Source: Bacteroidales bacterium
Lineage (GTDB): Bacteria; Bacteroidota; Bacteroidia; Bacteroidales; WCHB1-69
DNA: 64,000 bases
Direction: 5' to 3'
Assembly (NCBI GenBank): GCA_016285145.1
Contig: JAEEQE010000005.1
Coordinates: 1-64,000, forward strand
This document shows positions 62,845-64,000 of this stretch, piece by piece. Under the pieces are notes generated by a model that was given only the letters and a program-made list of their open reading frames with translations, was not told the origin of the DNA and searched no databases. Each line of letters starts with the position of its first letter. Position 1 is the first letter of the stretch. The position numbers and the translations under genes were made by a program.

Positions 62845-63705
62845 ATGAAAGGAATCGTATTGGCAGGCGGGGCCGGAACCCGTCTTCATCCCATCACGCT
62901 GGCCATGAGCAAGCAGCTTATGCCCATCTATGACAAGCCCATGATCTATTACCCGATCTCGACGCTCATGCAAGCAGACATTCGGGAAATCCTCATCATA
63001 TCCACCCCGCAGGACCTGCCTAACTTCGAGCACCTGCTGGGCGATGGCTCCCGTATCGGATGTCGTTTCGAGTATAAGGTGCAGGAAGTTCCTAACGGCC
63101 TTGCGCAGGCCTTTGTGCTTGGCGAGGAGTTTATCGGCAATGATAAGGCAGCGCTTGTGCTGGGTGACAACATCTTCTACGGTGGCGGTATCGAACACCA
63201 TCTGATGGAGAGCAAGGATCCCGACGGTGGCGTGATTTTCGCCTATCACGTGTCGGATCCGGAGCGTTACGGCGTGGTGGAGTTTGATGCGGACATGAAG
63301 GCGGTATCCATTGAGGAGAAGCCCAAGCAGCCCAAGTCCAACTATGCGGTTCCGGGGCTTTACTTCTACGACAACAGCGTGGTGGAGGTGGCCAAGAACA
63401 TCAAACCCAGTGCGCGTGGCGAGTACGAGATTACGGATGTGAACCGTTATTATTTGGAAGCCGGTAAGCTGAAGGTCTGCAAGTTGGACCGCGGCACTGC
63501 TTGGCTCGACACAGGCACGTTCAACTCCTTGATCGAGGCCACGCAGTTCGTGCAGGTCATCGAGGCGCGTCAGGGCCTGAAGGTGGGCTGCATTGAGGAG
63601 ATCGCCTACAAGCACGGCTTCATCGATGCTGCCCAGTTGGAGGAGATTGCCCAGCCCTTGATGAAGAGTGGCTATGGCGCCTATCTGATGGGCTTGCTGA
63701 AATAG
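62845..63705 (+). CDS. rmlA: Glucose-1-phosphate thymidylyltransferase
   Basis: A 286-residue nucleotidyltransferase that makes dTDP-glucose from glucose-1-phosphate and dTTP, the first step of dTDP-rhamnose synthesis for surface glycans. The signature is [20 protein letters not shown] followed by [24 protein letters not shown] holds a metal-binding Asp, and [20 protein letters not shown] and [17 protein letters not shown] complete the sugar site. Usually rmlB, rmlC and rmlD are adjacent; here only a terminator and an unrelated gene follow. Confidence 0.96.
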   Translation: MKGIVLAGGAGTRLHPITLAMSKQLMPIYDKPMIYYPISTLMQADIREILIISTPQDLPNFEHLLGDGSRIGCRFEYKVQEVPNGLAQAFVLGEEFIGNDKAALVLGDNIFYGGGIEHHLMESKDPDGGVIFAYHVSDPERYGVVEFDADMKAVSIEEKPKQPKSNYAVPGLYFYDNSVVEVAKNIKPSARGEYEITDVNRYYLEAGKLKVCKLDRGTAWLDTGTFNSLIEATQFVQVIEARQGLKVGCIEEIAYKHGFIDAAQLEEIAQPLMKSGYGAYLMGLLK

Positions 63706-63730
63706 AGGGTGTTTTTCATAAGGATACATA

Positions 63731-63764
63731 AATCCCGTATCACATTGTGGTGCGGGATTTTTTT
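63731..63764 (+). terminator. Intrinsic terminator of rmlA
   Basis: Stem AATCCCG / CGGGATT extended inward by wobble and CAC/GTG pairs, followed by T7, about 25 bases after the rmlA stop. Confidence 0.85.
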
Positions 63765-63854
63765 GTTGTCTGTATGTCGTTGTTTTGCCGTGAGGCAGGG
63801 CAGCGGGTTTTCGTGTCCACTTTTTGGAGCTGGTACAATTGTTGCCATAAAATA

Positions 63855-63935
63855 GGGGATTTTGGAATAATCCCGATAATAAAATTTGGGGATTCTGGAA
63901 TAAAATCCACTTTTTGTTTTTGGGATTCTGGAATA
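63855..63935 (+). promoter_or_regulatory. Three 15-bp direct repeats at 33-bp period (operator-like)
   Basis: Boxes near GGGGATTCTGGAATA start at 63855, 63888 and 63921, exactly 33 bases apart, while the sequence between them is unrelated. The last box ends 5 bases before the -7 box at 63941. Confidence 0.65.
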
Positions 63936-63940
63936 TTTAG

Positions 63941-63948
63941 TATCTTTG
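63941..63948 (+). promoter_or_regulatory. -7 box (TATCTTTG) for the gene at 63969
   Basis: TATCTTTGCAC, 20 bases upstream of the ATG at 63969; TTTG stretches near 63914-63922 could serve as the -33 element and flank or overlap the third 15-bp repeat. Confidence 0.7.
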
Positions 63949-63968
63949 CACTTGAAAATAAACTTGTT

Positions 63969-64000
63969 ATGGCGGAAGAAAGAATATTCAAACGCAAGAT
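63969..64000 (+). CDS. N-terminus of a gene leaving the window, possibly an AAA/DUF4143-type ATPase
   Basis: Only MAEERIFKRKI is visible before the window ends. The FKRKI start after a short acidic lead recalls the Bacteroidales ATP-binding proteins of the AAA_14/DUF4143 type, but ten residues cannot prove it. The clear promoter makes it a real gene start. Confidence 0.5.
   Translation, partial: MAEERIFKRK

Overview
The window looks like chromosomal DNA of a member of the Bacteroidota, most likely the order Bacteroidales. Many genes are preceded by the Bacteroidota -7 promoter box TAnnTTTG, and Shine-Dalgarno sequences are essentially absent. Several secreted proteins carry type IX secretion (T9SS) type A sorting domains (34907, 44050, 23950, and an oddly placed one at 10154). 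The DnaX tail, PpiD, sirtuin and ribosomal-protein forms are also Bacteroidota-like. No species can be named from the sequence.

Layout. 1-12.4 kb: a flavin reductase, a large MscS-type channel, ornithine aminotransferase, a lipoprotein, phosphatidylserine decarboxylase, a glycosyltransferase fusion and a secreted FISUMP protein. 12.4-16.1 kb: pyrE-atpH-atpA-atpG on the minus strand. 16.2-20.8 kb: dnaN, RNase P RNA, a YraN nuclease-like gene, a DUF2851 gene, a membrane protein and tRNA-Pro(CGG). 20.8-32.9 kb: secreted proteins (an M28 peptidase, an esterase and a 1281-residue modular T9SS protein) and a five-gene ABC exporter operon of the YbhGFSR type. 33.1-44 kb: dnaX split by a frameshift, a T9SS subtilase, RelA/SpoT, pyruvate phosphate dikinase, a zinc-less sirtuin and phosphofructokinase. 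44-53.1 kb: an RHS polymorphic-toxin island. 53.1-64 kb: ribosomal protein L25, PpiD, then rpmD-rplO-secY-map-infA-rpmJ-rpsM-rpsK-rpsD-rpoA-rplQ, rmlA, and the first codons of a gene that leaves the window.

The most distinctive region is 43.97-53.06 kb. A perfectly duplicated 35-bp promoter drives a small secreted protein that combines one YD-type motif with a T9SS sorting domain. Three bases later comes a 2040-residue SpvB/VCBS/YD/RHS-core protein with a C-terminal toxin-like tip and no sorting domain of its own. Behind it lie a lipoprotein (candidate immunity), an orphan RHS tip with its own truncated core, a membrane protein (second candidate immunity), and a fragment of the RHS core. This is the arrangement expected of a recombining, tip-swapping toxin locus. 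The idea that the small protein acts as a T9SS partner is my inference.

Other notable points are the +1-frame split in dnaX, a minus-strand terminator embedded in the conserved 3' end of the DUF2851 gene, and a 28-bp palindromic repeat occurring between genes and also in frame inside a coding sequence. There are also three 15-bp boxes at an exact 33-bp period in front of the last gene, families of 7-bp tandem repeats in gene borders, and an ATP synthase operon and an spc ribosomal operon that both begin at unusual points.
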